Below, piece after piece: positions 9,771 to 19,099 of a stretch of 64,000 bases of DNA. The DNA is taken from assembly GCF_036014015.1 (NCBI RefSeq), contig NZ_CP107905.1, positions 10,106,001 to 10,170,000 of the forward strand, written 5' to 3'. Source of the DNA: Streptomyces sp. NBC_00457. GTDB lineage: Bacteria > Actinomycetota > Actinomycetes > Streptomycetales > Streptomycetaceae. Each line of letters begins with the position of its first letter. The first letter of the stretch is position 1. Under the pieces are notes generated by a model. The model saw only the letters and a list, made by a program, of their open reading frames with translations, was not told the origin of the DNA and searched no databases. The position numbers and the translations under genes are program-made.

Positions 9771-10397
9771 TCTGCCGCTGCCGACGGTGTTGATCAGTTC
9801 CTGGAGTGCTGCGGGCGGGGGCTTCGTTGACCATGCCCGCCCGTAGCGTTGCAGCGTGGACCAGGGCGTCAGCCAGCCACGGACGGCCCGCAGTGCCTGG
9901 GGCCAGCAGGCAGGTTGGGGCTGCTGGGACCCCGGTTCTCCCCCTCTCAAATGGCCCTGACAGTGTGTCAGGGCCGGGTGGCGGGTCGCCTGAAGCGGGC
10001 GGAGGCGGGCGAACCAGGTGTTCCAGCAGAAGCTGAACGCGCAGTTCACGAGGGTCTGGTGGCGGCGGATCGCGGTATCGGAGCGGACCTGGAAATCGGC
10101 CCAGCCCGGGCCTCGTCCCATCAGGTGTTTGGCCGACGCACGGTCGATCGCGTTCACGGCGGCAACGAGGCGCGGTTCGGTGACGATCTTCTCGTAGTCG
10201 ATGCTGGTGCAGGGGACGCGCGCTGCGGAGATGACCGTGTCCTTCTCCCGCGCTATCTGGGGCGCAGCCCGCGCAAACGCCTCGATCAGGTTCAGCCGCG
10301 TCGATTCGGTCCGTGCCAGGCCGGCGCCGTGGCGAGCGAGTCGGTCCGAGGGCTGGGCGACCCGTAGCGCCCGCTGGGGTGCCACGTCGACCATCAC
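9752..10397 (-). pseudogene. IS701-family transposase, C-terminal remnant
   Basis: The reverse frame contains ADFQVRSDTAIRRHQTLVNCAFSFCW and, near its end, ALRAVRGWLTPWSTLQRYGRAWS and LINTVGSGRPLDLY. These resemble the C-terminal part of IS701-family DDE transposases. The N-terminal catalytic portion is not recognisable; the sequence before GPGWADFQ (residue about 95 of the frame) looks unrelated or strongly decayed. The element ends inside the trypsin gene and appears to have broken it. It is not expected to be mobile. Confidence 0.6.
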
Positions 10398-10585
10398 ATG
10401 TGCTGTCGCGACCAGTGCCTCCGCCTGGGCGTAAGGACGGTCATAAGGACGTGACTGGTCGGCCAGGGAGTCGAGGGCCTGTCACTGGTGGGCGGCGTCG
10501 TCGAGGTCGAACTGCCCGTGCTCAGGACCTCGGTTGCTTGGCCGACTCGGGACCGGTCCCGGACCGCACGCTCCAGGATGGGGTC

Positions 10586-10825
10586 ATGCGTCAGATGGAT
10601 GAACCGGCCGACTCGCCTGGGATGCCGGATGACACAAAGAGTGCCCGCCGCCTGATGTTCATTACCGCCGGGCTGCTGGCCCTGGGCGGGGCGGGGTTCG
10701 TTCAGCAGGGCATGGCCGGCAGCCATCTCACATACACCATCCCATTTAGGGACACGACGTTCGAGGTGAGCATGGGCGCATTCACCGCGCTCGGCTCCCT
10801 CCTGGTGAGCTTCAGCGCCGCTGGC
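10586..10825 (+). pseudogene. Truncated small membrane protein
   Basis: ATG at 10586 opens a frame beginning RQMDEPADSPGMPDDTKSA. Two hydrophobic segments follow (LMFITAGLLALGGAGF and MGAFTALGSLLVSFSAA). After about 80 residues the frame runs into sequence that in another frame is clearly a dehydrogenase fragment, so the C-terminus looks replaced. I do not recognise the family. Confidence 0.45.
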
Positions 10826-10826
10826 G

Positions 10827-10988
10827 TTTGCGGTCAATGCCCGGGCAATCCGGCTGCTGATCCGAGAGTGCGGACTGCGGTTCCGCGGGCAGCATGGCAG
10901 CGGGCGGATCGTCAGCCTGACCAGCGACCACACCGCCGGCGACCTGCCTTATGGGGCAAGCAAGAGGGCGAGCGCCGTGCACGCATAG
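10827..10988 (+). pseudogene. Short-chain dehydrogenase/reductase fragment
   Basis: In the frame starting at 10827 the sequence reads FAVNARAIRLLIREC, then GSGRIVSLTSDHTAGDLPYG and ASKRAS before a stop. This is the central SDR block with NAxA, the catalytic serine region (SLTS) and the catalytic tyrosine-lysine pair (YGASK). Neither the Rossmann N-terminus nor the C-terminus is present. The fragment is joined directly to the membrane protein relic before it. Confidence 0.65.
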
Positions 10989-11164
10989 CCAGTGGCGGCC
11001 GTTGCGGATCGATCCTGGTACCGTCCAGCAGCAAGGGGATGTCATGTACCTGAAAGAACGCTTCTCGCCGTCCTGTGTCGCAGCACAACCTGCGCTCACG
11101 GAGACGTGACCATCGTCAGCGCCGGACAACGGCGACCCGCTCTGCCCTGGGACGGAGTACCGAC

Positions 11165-13042
11165 ATGACAGAGAACCCGGCCGCCGCGCTGTCCCGCCGC
11201 AGCGCCCTGATCAGCGGCACCGCGACGGCCGCGGGGCTCCTCATCGGCTCCGGGTCGGCGGCGGCGGCGCCCGAGCCGGACGCCACCGGCGCTGCGCTGC
11301 CCGGTTTCGTCTCCGTTCCTGCCGATGACGTCGATTCCGTCCGCGTGCCCGCGGGCTACGTCGCCCATGTGCTTGCCCCCTGGGGACAGCCGCTGCGCAC
11401 GACCGGTCCGGCATGGCGCGAGGACGGTGGCAACACCGCCGCCGAGCAGGCCCGGCAGATCGGCACGCACCACAGCGGACTGGCCTTCCACCCACTGGGA
11501 CGCGGCCCGCGAGGCAGCCGGCACGGCATGCTCGTCATCGGTCACGAGTACGCCGACGGCGCGCTGCTGCACCCTGACGGCGGCGCCGACCTCACCACGT
11601 CGGCGGTGGACAAGGCGCTGGCCGCGGTCGGCGTCAGCTTCGTGGAGGTCCGGCGCAGGGGGGATGTCTGGCAGGTCGTCGACTCACCACGCAACACCCG
11701 GGTGACCGGCGCCACACCCGTGGCGTTCGCCGGCCCGGTCACCGCCGGCCACCCCCGCCTGGGCACGGGCAGCGCACCCCTGGGCGTCCTGGGCAGCAGC
11801 GCCACCGGGAACACCCCCTGGGGCACGTACCTGGTCGCCGAGGAGAACTTCCACGCCGTCTTCGGCACCGACGACACCGCCTGGCACCCGACCGAGACAC
11901 AGCTCCGCTACGGGCTGAGCGCGGTCGGCCACGGCCACCGCTGGCACCGGGCCGACCCGCGCTTCGACCTCGCGGTCAGCGGCAACGAGCCCAACCGCTT
12001 CGGGTGGGTCGTCGAGATCGACCCGCTGGATCCCCGCTCCGCCCCGGTCAAGCACACAGCCCTGGGCCGGTTCAGCCACTCCGGCGCGACCGTGACGCAG
12101 GCCGACGGGCGGGCCGTCGTCTACAGCGGGGACGGCCAGGACGGCGGCCACGTGTACAAGTTCGTCGCGGCGCGGCCCTGGGGGGCCGGCCGCGCCGCGG
12201 GCCGCGGCCCACTGGATGAGGGCACCTTGTATGTCGCCCGCTTCCACGACGACGGCGCGGGCGAATGGCTGCCGCTGGTCCACGGCCGCGGCCCGCTGAC
12301 CGGGCGCCTGGGCTGGACCGATCAGGCCGACGTGCTGCTGCGCGCCCGGCAGGCGGCCGACGCGCTCGGTGCCACCCCGCTGGACCGCCCCCAGCAGATC
12401 GCGGTCGACCCGCGCGATGGCGGCCTCTACTGCGCGCTCGCCAACAGCACTGGGCACGCGCCCTGCGCGTCCCCCGCGTCCGCGCGCCCCGGGGCAGTGC
12501 GTCCCCGCCGGTCGAATCCCTACGGGCACATCATCCGCTGGCGGGAGGACGGGGGCGACGCGGCGGCCGGGCGGTTCCGCTGGGAGGTCTTCGTACTCGC
12601 CGGCGACCCCGCCTACGACGACGCCGTTCAGCTCGACTCCGGGGGCATGTTCGCCTCGCCCAAAGGCCTGTCGTTCGACGCGGGCGGGCGGCTGTGGATC
12701 CGCACCGGCGCCTCCGGGCACGTCCAGAACCGCCAGGAGTGCGGGCACGACCGGCTGGGCAACAACGCACTGCTGGTGGCCGACCCAGGCACCCGGACGA
12801 TCCGCCGTTTCCTCACCGGCCCACGCGGCGCGGAGATCACCGGCGTCGCCCTCACCCCGGACCGGCGGACCCTGTTCGTCAACGTGCAGCACCCCGGCGA
12901 GCGCTCCGCGGCCTGGGGTACCCCCACCCCGCGGAACCCGCGGGCGGTCAGCAACTGGCCCGACCACGCCCCGGAAGGCCGACCCCGCTCTGCCACGGTC
13001 GCCGTCAGCCGGAGCGACGGCGGCGTGATCGGCGCGTTCTGA
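11165..13042 (+). CDS. PhoX-family secreted phosphatase-like protein (DUF839)
   Basis: ATG at 11165 with a GGAG upstream gives 625 residues; an upstream in-frame ATG at 11075 adds residues unlike a signal peptide. The N-terminus carries a twin-arginine signal (SRRSALISGTATAAGLLIGSG, then an Ala-rich cleavage region). Signatures of the PhoX beta-propeller fold include the LGRFSHSGATV region, VYSGDGQDGGHVYKFV, LSFDAGGRLWIRTGAS, EITGVALTPDRRTLFVNVQHPGE and a NWPDHAPEGRPRSATVAV end. PhoX enzymes are exported calcium/iron phosphomonoesterases, so it may scavenge phosphate. No PHO box was identified. Exported folded through Tat, if functional. Confidence 0.85.
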   Translation: MTENPAAALSRRSALISGTATAAGLLIGSGSAAAAPEPDATGAALPGFVSVPADDVDSVRVPAGYVAHVLAPWGQPLRTTGPAWREDGGNTAAEQARQIGTHHSGLAFHPLGRGPRGSRHGMLVIGHEYADGALLHPDGGADLTTSAVDKALAAVGVSFVEVRRRGDVWQVVDSPRNTRVTGATPVAFAGPVTAGHPRLGTGSAPLGVLGSSATGNTPWGTYLVAEENFHAVFGTDDTAWHPTETQLRYGLSAVGHGHRWHRADPRFDLAVSGNEPNRFGWVVEIDPLDPRSAPVKHTALGRFSHSGATVTQADGRAVVYSGDGQDGGHVYKFVAARPWGAGRAAGRGPLDEGTLYVARFHDDGAGEWLPLVHGRGPLTGRLGWTDQADVLLRARQAADALGATPLDRPQQIAVDPRDGGLYCALANSTGHAPCASPASARPGAVRPRRSNPYGHIIRWREDGGDAAAGRFRWEVFVLAGDPAYDDAVQLDSGGMFASPKGLSFDAGGRLWIRTGASGHVQNRQECGHDRLGNNALLVADPGTRTIRRFLTGPRGAEITGVALTPDRRTLFVNVQHPGERSAAWGTPTPRNPRAVSNWPDHAPEGRPRSATVAVSRSDGGVIGAF

Positions 13043-13081
13043 CCCCGGGATCGGAATCGCAGTGCGGAAGGAGTACGGACA

Positions 13082-14863
13082 GTGGTGGACATCATTCCCC
13101 GGTCGGCGTGGGGTGCCGTGCCCCCGGCGAAGCCGATCACCGACCCGTGGAGCCCCTGGTTGGGCGGGGTCGCCGTCCACCACCACGGCAATTCCTACCC
13201 CTGGCCGTGGGACAGCTACTACATGGAGAACCACGAGGACTGCTTCGGCCAGGTCCGTGAGGTGCAGCAGGCGAAGATGGCGGACGGGTACGACGACATC
13301 CCGTACAACTACCTCGTCTGCCACCACGGCGGGATCTTCGAGGGCCGGGGACCCAAGGTCCGCTCGGCGGCCAACGACACAAAGACCCCAGGAGCGAACC
13401 AGAACTACTTCGCCATCATGGGCATGGCGGAGACCAACGACACTCCGACGCAGGCCATGGTGACCTCCATCCGCGAGCTGATCGGTCACCTGCGCCAGTA
13501 CGAGCAGGCGGGACCGCGGATTCTCGGACACCGGGACCTCGACCCCGACTCGGAGTGCCCGGGGAACCTTTACCCGAACGTGGGCAACGGGAGCCTCGAC
13601 CCGGGTCCGATCCCCGATCCCCCGACGCCCGCTCCCCACCCCAGTCTGACGATCCAGCCCCGCAGCCAGTGGGGCGCCCGCCCGGCGCGCGCCGTGGAGA
13701 GGGTGGATCCCGGCGTCCGTACCGGGTTCACCGTCCACTACTCGGCAGGCCCGCCGACCCAGACACCGCGGCAGATCCAGAACTATCACATGGACTCCAA
13801 CGGCTGGGACGACATCGGCTACAACTTCCTGGTCGACACCGCCGGCCGCGTTTACGAGGGACGCGGCTGGTACGTCCTGGGAGCGCACGCGGCCCCGCAC
13901 AACACCACCCACATCGGCGTGTGCTTCATCGGCCAGGACGGGCAGGCCACCGCCCTCACGGCCACTGCCATCCGCGCCCTGTACTACCGCGCCAACGCGA
14001 TCACCGGCAAGACCCTGGCCCAGACCTGGCACGGCGGCCTGTCCGGTCAGTCCACGCAGTGCCCCGGCTCCGCCCTGCGGGCGTGGGTGCAGGGGGGCAT
14101 GCAGGGGGACGACCTGCCGATCACCGACGGCACCGGCGACCCTCACGGGGGGATGACATCGGTGCGCACCGTGGCGGCTCAGCAGTCGGCCGTCAACGGT
14201 CTCGGCCACAGCCCGCAGCTGACCGTGGACGGGATCTGGGGACCGCTCACCGACGCCGGCGTGCGCTGGCTGCAGACCAAGGTGGGCGTCGCCGCGGACG
14301 GCCTGTGGGGCCCGGCCACCGAGGCCGCCTGCAAGGCGTTCACCGGTGACAGCTCCAGCGGCGGCATGTCATCGGTACGGTCGGTGGCGGCTCAGCAGTC
14401 GGCCGTCAACGGTCTCGGCCACAGCCCGCAGCTGACCGTGGACGGGATCTGGGGACCGCTCACCGACGCCGGCGTGCGCTGGCTGCAGACCAAGGTGGGC
14501 GTCGCCGCGGACGGCCTGTGGGGCCCGGCCACCGAAGCCGCCTACAACGCCTACCTCGACGAGGGTGCACGGCTGGCCGTCGACGGCGTCTTCGGCCCCG
14601 CCACCATCACCGCCACTCAACGGGCGATCGGCGTCACCGCCGACGGCGCCTGGGGCCCGGCCTCCGTCCGGGGCCTGCAACGCCACCTCAACACCTGGAG
14701 CGGCGCGGGCCTGACCGTGGACGGCGACATGGGCCCCGGCACGGTCAGTGCCCTGCAACGGCATCTGAACCGGATGGTCAATGCCGGCCTGACCGTGGAT
14801 GGGGCCTGGGGTCCCGCCACCATCAAGGCCTTGCAGAACGCGCTGAACCTGGCCCGCCTCTAG
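13082..14863 (+). CDS. Two-domain peptidoglycan-recognition amidase with tandem peptidoglycan-binding repeats
   Basis: A 593-residue protein starting at GTG 13082 (GGAAGGAG upstream). Residues about 2-175 and 190-350 are two separate amidase_2/PGRP domains (IIPRSAWGAVPP and IQPRSQWGARPA starts; HHHGNSYP and HYSAGP as metal-ligand regions; DIPYNYLV and DIGYNFLV). From residue about 355 four or more PG_binding_1 repeats follow (VDGIWGPLTDAGVRWLQTKVGV twice, then VDGVFGPATI, ADGAWGPASV, VDGDMGPGTV, VDGAWGPATI). The family cleaves the N-acetylmuramoyl-L-alanine bond. No N-terminal signal peptide is visible, which is odd for a cell-wall enzyme. Confidence 0.9.
   Translation: MVDIIPRSAWGAVPPAKPITDPWSPWLGGVAVHHHGNSYPWPWDSYYMENHEDCFGQVREVQQAKMADGYDDIPYNYLVCHHGGIFEGRGPKVRSAANDTKTPGANQNYFAIMGMAETNDTPTQAMVTSIRELIGHLRQYEQAGPRILGHRDLDPDSECPGNLYPNVGNGSLDPGPIPDPPTPAPHPSLTIQPRSQWGARPARAVERVDPGVRTGFTVHYSAGPPTQTPRQIQNYHMDSNGWDDIGYNFLVDTAGRVYEGRGWYVLGAHAAPHNTTHIGVCFIGQDGQATALTATAIRALYYRANAITGKTLAQTWHGGLSGQSTQCPGSALRAWVQGGMQGDDLPITDGTGDPHGGMTSVRTVAAQQSAVNGLGHSPQLTVDGIWGPLTDAGVRWLQTKVGVAADGLWGPATEAACKAFTGDSSSGGMSSVRSVAAQQSAVNGLGHSPQLTVDGIWGPLTDAGVRWLQTKVGVAADGLWGPATEAAYNAYLDEGARLAVDGVFGPATITATQRAIGVTADGAWGPASVRGLQRHLNTWSGAGLTVDGDMGPGTVSALQRHLNRMVNAGLTVDGAWGPATIKALQNALNLARL
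14171..14536 (+). repeat. Recent 213-bp tandem duplication within the amidase gene
   Basis: The block beginning GTGGCGGCTCAGCAGTCGG at 14171 recurs at 14384, offset 213 bases (71 codons). The copies are essentially identical at nucleotide level for about 150 bases, diverging only near the end of each repeat (CKAFTG versus YNAYLD). Each unit encodes one peptidoglycan-binding module. The near-identity shows a recent unequal duplication, in frame. Confidence 0.85.
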
Positions 14864-15019
14864 CGGTGGTTTGTTGACGGCAGGTCAGGGCCCGTAATAG
14901 GCCGGTAGCTGAGGAACGTCGCCTCGCCGCCTGGGAGCTGTGGTGACCCGCCGTGCGCTGTGTCCGCCCGCTCCGGGCCCGCTGGCAGCTCACGTACGCA
15001 TGAAGGGGTACACCGAGCG

Positions 15020-15320
15020 ATTAGCAGGCTCTGTTCCCACGTGAGGCTCGCGCCCTGCGCGTGAGTGACGTGGTCCTCCCGGAGGGCGACGGGGATAAGG
15101 TGACGGTCCGTCGAAATGGGGAGGCGAGGGAGATACCCCTCCAGCCGCAGTTCGTCGAGTTCCTCCTTGAGTGGATCAGTGACGCTGGTCTGCAGGAGGA
15201 CGACTTGCTGTTTCCGGTATGCGAGGCGGGCCGATCTCGGCTTCCGACTGTAAGCAGATCTGGGAGCAGGCTCGAGAGGCCGTCCTTCCGCGGGACGAGC
15301 TGAAGTTGTCTACTTGATGG
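15020..15320 (+). pseudogene. Tyrosine recombinase/phage integrase fragment
   Basis: One frame gives LFPREARALRVSDVVLPEGD and EIPLQPQFVEFLLEWIS, ending near 15230. A shifted frame continues ISASDCKQIWEQAREAVLPR to a stop at about 15317. This is the middle of a Streptomyces site-specific integrase. The catalytic C-terminal box with HxxR and Tyr is missing and one frameshift is present. No tRNA gene or attachment site was found next to it. Confidence 0.65.
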
Positions 15321-15556
15321 CGCTGACCGCGGGGATGCAGTATCCGATGCCTCTGACCTGTGCAGATGGATCTTTCGGTGTCGTTCAGGATCGTGCCGCG
15401 TTGCGTAGTCGATTCTCCCCACGCGCTCCCCAGCGGCGCTCATTCTCCCCAGATTCTCCCCAGCCGCCACGAACCACGTAAGCATCGGCCGAATCATCGA
15501 TGCAGGCATCTTCGACGAGGCGGCCCTCATGCAGGACCGCGAAAAACGTAACGGGG

Positions 15557-15844
15557 GGAATTGAGCCATCGATGGGCTCGGCCGGGGGTTCGCACGACAA
15601 CGCCCTGGCGGAGAACCTGTGGATACTGTTCAAGACCGAGGGGCTTCGCAGCCGGCCCTTCAACCCCCGGGCCGGGGCGAACCTGGCGCTCTTCGAGTGC
15701 ATCGACGGCTTCTACAACAGCCAGCGCATTCAGGGGAAACTCGGCCGGCTCAGCCTCATCGCGTTCGAAGAAAAGTACTACGCCGAGCAGGCAGCGGCCG
15801 AACGAGTGAACCTGAAACCCCGTCAACCCACTCTGACCAGCTGA
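15557..15844 (+). pseudogene. IS3-family transposase, C-terminal remnant
   Basis: From about 15557 the frame reads GIEPSMGSAGGSHDNALAEN and ends near ERVNLKPRQPTLTS with a stop at 15844. This is the C-terminal third of an IS3-family OrfB integrase core, including the glutamate region (ALAEN) and IDGFYNSQRIQGKLG. The first two catalytic aspartates and OrfA are missing, so the element is dead. Confidence 0.75.
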
Positions 15845-16152
15845 TCAACACCTGCCGAACGACGGGGGAACCTCACTCCTGGCGCGAGGTGGCCCGCTGT
15901 CTGCGGCTGTCGAGCGCACCGTCGTACGCCGTTCGCCCTGCTCTACGCCGACGGCACCCTGCTCGCGACCGTCGTACGCAACCCGGCGCGTTTCCCGCAC
16001 CTGGTCCCCGTCGTGCTGCGCATCCGCTGCCGCCGACGCCTCGGCATGCTTGTGCGCGGCCAGGTCGTCCGTGCCGCCGCCGAGGTGGGCTCCGAGCTGC
16101 TCGGGGTGCGCGCCCGAGGGCCTGCACCGTCGATACGGAAGAAGTGCGTGCC
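15845..16152. other. Unassigned DNA between IS3 remnant and PaaX gene
   Basis: These 308 bases are open in several frames but none gives a product I recognise. One plus-strand frame (LLYADGTLLATVVRNPARFP...) is gene-like in composition but has no start or family. It may be a relic. No hairpin or promoter stands out. Confidence 0.35.
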
Positions 16153-17001
16153 CTATCCGCGCCCGTGGATCACCGCCAGGGCATACTCGCGTGCCGGTGC
16201 GCTCAGCGTGTTGTTGAGCTCGTCGAACAGGACGCTCGCGGTCACCCCGTTCCACCCCGGAGGCAGCAGCGACAGGGGAAGCCCCGGGTCGCGGTGGGGC
16301 AGCCGCCGCCATTGAGTGAGCATTGGTATGTACGTGCGAAACGCCTCCGGCGCAGTGATACCGCCTGACGAGGCTGCATCGAGGACGGGGCGGTAGCGCC
16401 GTATGAAGTCCGCGTACGGCTCGGTGAGTTCGTCCAGGTCCCACCACCTGCGGACTTTCGACCGCAAATCTCCGAAGGCGAAGTGGTCGCCGGTGAAGAT
16501 GTCGACGTACTCGGACAGTTCGCGGCGTACCAGGGTGCGCCGGGTCTCCGCGGCCAGGGTCCCCGGGGCGACCCAGACGCCGGGTGCCGCGGTACCGAAG
16601 CCCAAGTGGGTCAGGGTCGTGCGCAGTTCGTGCCGCCTCTCGCGCTCGGATTCGGGGACGGAGAAGACGACCACGAGCCAGCCGTCCTCGGCGGTGGCCC
16701 GGCTGCGCTCGAAGATCCGCACGTCTACCTCGGCGAGCGTCTCCAGAGTCGAGTCCGCCAAGGCATAACCGACGGCGCCTGCGTGGCGCCGGCTGAGTAG
16801 CACGCCGCGGCGCTTCAGGCGGGAGATTGACGACCGCACGGCCTGGGTTTCGACCCCGAGATCCGCCATGAGTTGGACCACGGACGCCACGGCAAGCCAG
16901 TTGTGCTCCCCCCGCGCGTAGAGGCCGAAGATCGTGAAGATGAGTGAGCCGAGGCGCCTGTCACGTCCGCCTGGGACTTGGGAGGCCGGCTCCGTCGTCA
17001 T
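16153..17001 (-). CDS. PaaX-family transcriptional regulator
   Basis: A 282-residue protein with the PaaX architecture. An N-terminal winged helix covers about residues 15-85 (LIFTIFGLYARGEHNWLAVA, AVRSSISRLKRRGVL). A central PaaX domain (about 95-190) and the C-terminal PaaX_C domain (WWDLDELTEPYADFIRRYRP, then LFDELNNTL) follow. PaaX proteins repress aromatic-acid catabolic genes and respond to acyl-CoA intermediates. It lies downstream of an aldehyde dehydrogenase on the same strand (212-base gap), probably its regulatory target. Confidence 0.88.
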   Translation of the reverse strand: MTTEPASQVPGGRDRRLGSLIFTIFGLYARGEHNWLAVASVVQLMADLGVETQAVRSSISRLKRRGVLLSRRHAGAVGYALADSTLETLAEVDVRIFERSRATAEDGWLVVVFSVPESERERRHELRTTLTHLGFGTAAPGVWVAPGTLAAETRRTLVRRELSEYVDIFTGDHFAFGDLRSKVRRWWDLDELTEPYADFIRRYRPVLDAASSGGITAPEAFRTYIPMLTQWRRLPHRDPGLPLSLLPPGWNGVTASVLFDELNNTLSAPAREYALAVIHGRG

Positions 17002-17213
17002 GTCTGCACCGAGGCCACAGTCTTGGGCTCCTTGCGTTCGCGCTCTTCCCTGTCCTTCGCGGGCCGCTTCCGGCGAAGATGCCCGGATCCGCGTGGCGAT
17101 CGAAACCTCCCGTGGCCTGCCTATGAGCCACCAGGCGCCCCGTCTACGCGCCGCGCCGCCCTAACCGTCAGTCGCTCGCGACGCCAGCGGGCTCGAGGCC
17201 CCGGGGTCTCTAG

Positions 17214-18677
17214 TTAGATGTAGAGGGACTTGACGACGCGATAGGACTCAAGCCCCTCCGGGCCGTACTCGCGGCCGCCGCCGCTGTCCTTCATGCCGCC
17301 CCAGGGGGCGGAGATGTCGGGCGGGTATCCGTTGACCCCGAAGGTGCCCGTCCGTACCCGGCGACCGATGTCCAGGCCGTGTTCGGGATCGGCTGTCCAC
17401 ACCGTCCCGGCCAGGCCGTAGGGAGAGTCGTTTGCGATGGCCACGGCTTCGTCCTCGTCGGCGGCCCGCAGCACGCACACCACCGGGCCGAAGATCTCTT
17501 CCCGGGCGATCCGCATCCCGTTGCCGACCTCGGCGAAGACGGCCGGCTCGTAGAACCAGCCCTTGGCCGGGGTGTCCGGGCGACGGCCCCCGGTCACCAG
17601 CCTGGCCCCCTCCGCAAGGCCGGAAGCCACGTACTGCTCCACCGTCTCGCGCTGGCGGGCGCTCGCCAGCGGTCCGGTCGTGGTCGCCGGGGCCAGGGGA
17701 TCGCCGATCACCTGCTGCCGCGCGATCTCGGCGAGACCGTCGACGATCCGGTCGTAGTGGCCGGGCGTGGCGACGACGCGGGTCATCGCGAAGCAGGTCT
17801 GCCCGGTGTTGAGGAACGACAGGAACCCCAGTCCCTGCAGGGTATGTTCGAGGTCGGCGTCGTCGAGGACGATCGCCGCGGACTTGCCGCCGAGTTCGAG
17901 GTTGGCCGGGATGAGGCGTTCGCCGCACTCGGCACCGATCAGGCGACCGGTGGAGGTGGCGCCCGTGAAGGCGACCTTGTCGATGCCGGGGTGCCGGACG
18001 AGCTCGGCGCCGGTGGCGACGCCGCCGGGCACGAAGCAGAAGACGCCGGCCGGCACCCCGGCCTCCTGCGCGATCCGGACCAGCAGGGCGCCGCTGAGCG
18101 AGGTCTCCACCGAGGGCTTGAAGACGACGGTGCAGCCGGCTGCCAACGCCGGTGCGATCTTGGTGATGGCCAGGAACACCGGGTAGTTCCACGGCGGGAT
18201 GACGGCCACCACGCCGATCGGCTCACGCCGTACGACGGTCCGGCTGCCGGGCCCGACAGGGACTCGGGTCTCCTCCTGCTCCAGCCCACGGGACAGGCCC
18301 GCGTAGTAGCGGAGGACCATCGCCGGGGCGTCGACGTTGTTCATCCGGGAGAAGCCCAGCGGCATCCCCATCTCCCGGGTGACCAGCCGGCTCATGTCGT
18401 CGGCGTGCCTTTCCAGGGCATCGGCGAAGCGCTCCAGGACATCCGCTCGCTCGGCCGGGGTGCTGCGCTCCCAAGGGCCGTGGTCCAACGCCCGACGCGC
18501 GGAGGTGACGGCGGTGTTCACATCGGCGGCGCCGGCGAGGACGGTGCTGCCCAGCGGCTCTTCCGAGGCCGGGTCCAGCAGGGTGACGGTCTCGGTACCG
18601 GTGGCGGTCTTCCACGTGCCGTCGGCGTGGATTTGGGTCAGATCGCGGACGGGCAGGGGGACGGCGGTGCGGCTCAT
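17214..18677 (-). CDS. NAD(P)-dependent aldehyde dehydrogenase
   Basis: ATG at 18677 (GGAG seven bases upstream) gives 487 residues, the family's usual length; longer starts run into a broken gene. Signatures are IGVVAVIPPWNYPVFLAITK, the catalytic glutamate in LELGGKSAA, the nucleophilic cysteine in NTGQTCFAMTRV, and EEIFGPVVCVL. The enzyme oxidises an aldehyde to its acid. Next to a PaaX regulator and a broken upstream gene, an aromatic or phenolic aldehyde is a plausible substrate, but this is inference. Confidence 0.9.
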   Translation of the reverse strand: MSRTAVPLPVRDLTQIHADGTWKTATGTETVTLLDPASEEPLGSTVLAGAADVNTAVTSARRALDHGPWERSTPAERADVLERFADALERHADDMSRLVTREMGMPLGFSRMNNVDAPAMVLRYYAGLSRGLEQEETRVPVGPGSRTVVRREPIGVVAVIPPWNYPVFLAITKIAPALAAGCTVVFKPSVETSLSGALLVRIAQEAGVPAGVFCFVPGGVATGAELVRHPGIDKVAFTGATSTGRLIGAECGERLIPANLELGGKSAAIVLDDADLEHTLQGLGFLSFLNTGQTCFAMTRVVATPGHYDRIVDGLAEIARQQVIGDPLAPATTTGPLASARQRETVEQYVASGLAEGARLVTGGRRPDTPAKGWFYEPAVFAEVGNGMRIAREEIFGPVVCVLRAADEDEAVAIANDSPYGLAGTVWTADPEHGLDIGRRVRTGTFGVNGYPPDISAPWGGMKDSGGGREYGPEGLESYRVVKSLYI

Positions 18678-18705
18678 GGCAGGGACTCCGTTCCGAGGGC
18701 GGTGG

Positions 18706-18860
18706 TCATCCGAGCGGGGTGCGGCCTTCGAGGTCGAAGGTGATCGGGGTTGCCTTCCAGTACTTGGTCTTCGCCGAGTACTGGTCGATGTGGCCGACTC
18801 GACGAGGGTCGGGTCGTCGGCGTCGCCGGTGAGCGTCTGCGGTTTTCCTCTCCAGAGCGC
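18706..18860 (-). pseudogene. C-terminal fragment of an unidentified enzyme upstream of the aldehyde dehydrogenase
   Basis: On the minus strand the tail reads HIDQYSAKTKYWKATPITFD followed by LEGRTPLG and a stop at 18706. In a shifted frame just before it is LTGDADDPTLVE. The stretch looks like a conserved C-terminus with one frameshift, encoded 28 bases before the aldehyde dehydrogenase, so it was probably in the same operon. I cannot name the family. The rest of the gene is missing. Confidence 0.4.
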
Positions 18861-19099
18861 ATCATGGATGTGCGATATGACCCTCGAATTCTTCCATCGG
18901 CAGATCCCTCTGGCGGCCAGTCTGTAATGCCTATTCCATTCGGGGGAATCATTACTCATCGTTTAAAGGGGTACATAGCCGATGTCTCCGGCTACTACGT
19001 TTCCGACGGATCCGTTGTGGCGAACGCGTCGTAGGACGAGAAGTTGCTGATCACGAGGCGAGTGGCAATCGCATCCGCAGGGCCCGGGAGTTCACCCGC

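Noticed and set aside
14152..14560. CRISPR-like array or minisatellite
   Set aside because: There are only two long units of 213 bp, in frame within a peptidoglycan-binding gene. This is protein-domain duplication.
15020..15320. Active integrative element with an attachment site
   Set aside because: The integrase is a frameshifted middle fragment without its catalytic C-terminus, and no tRNA gene or flanking direct repeat was seen.
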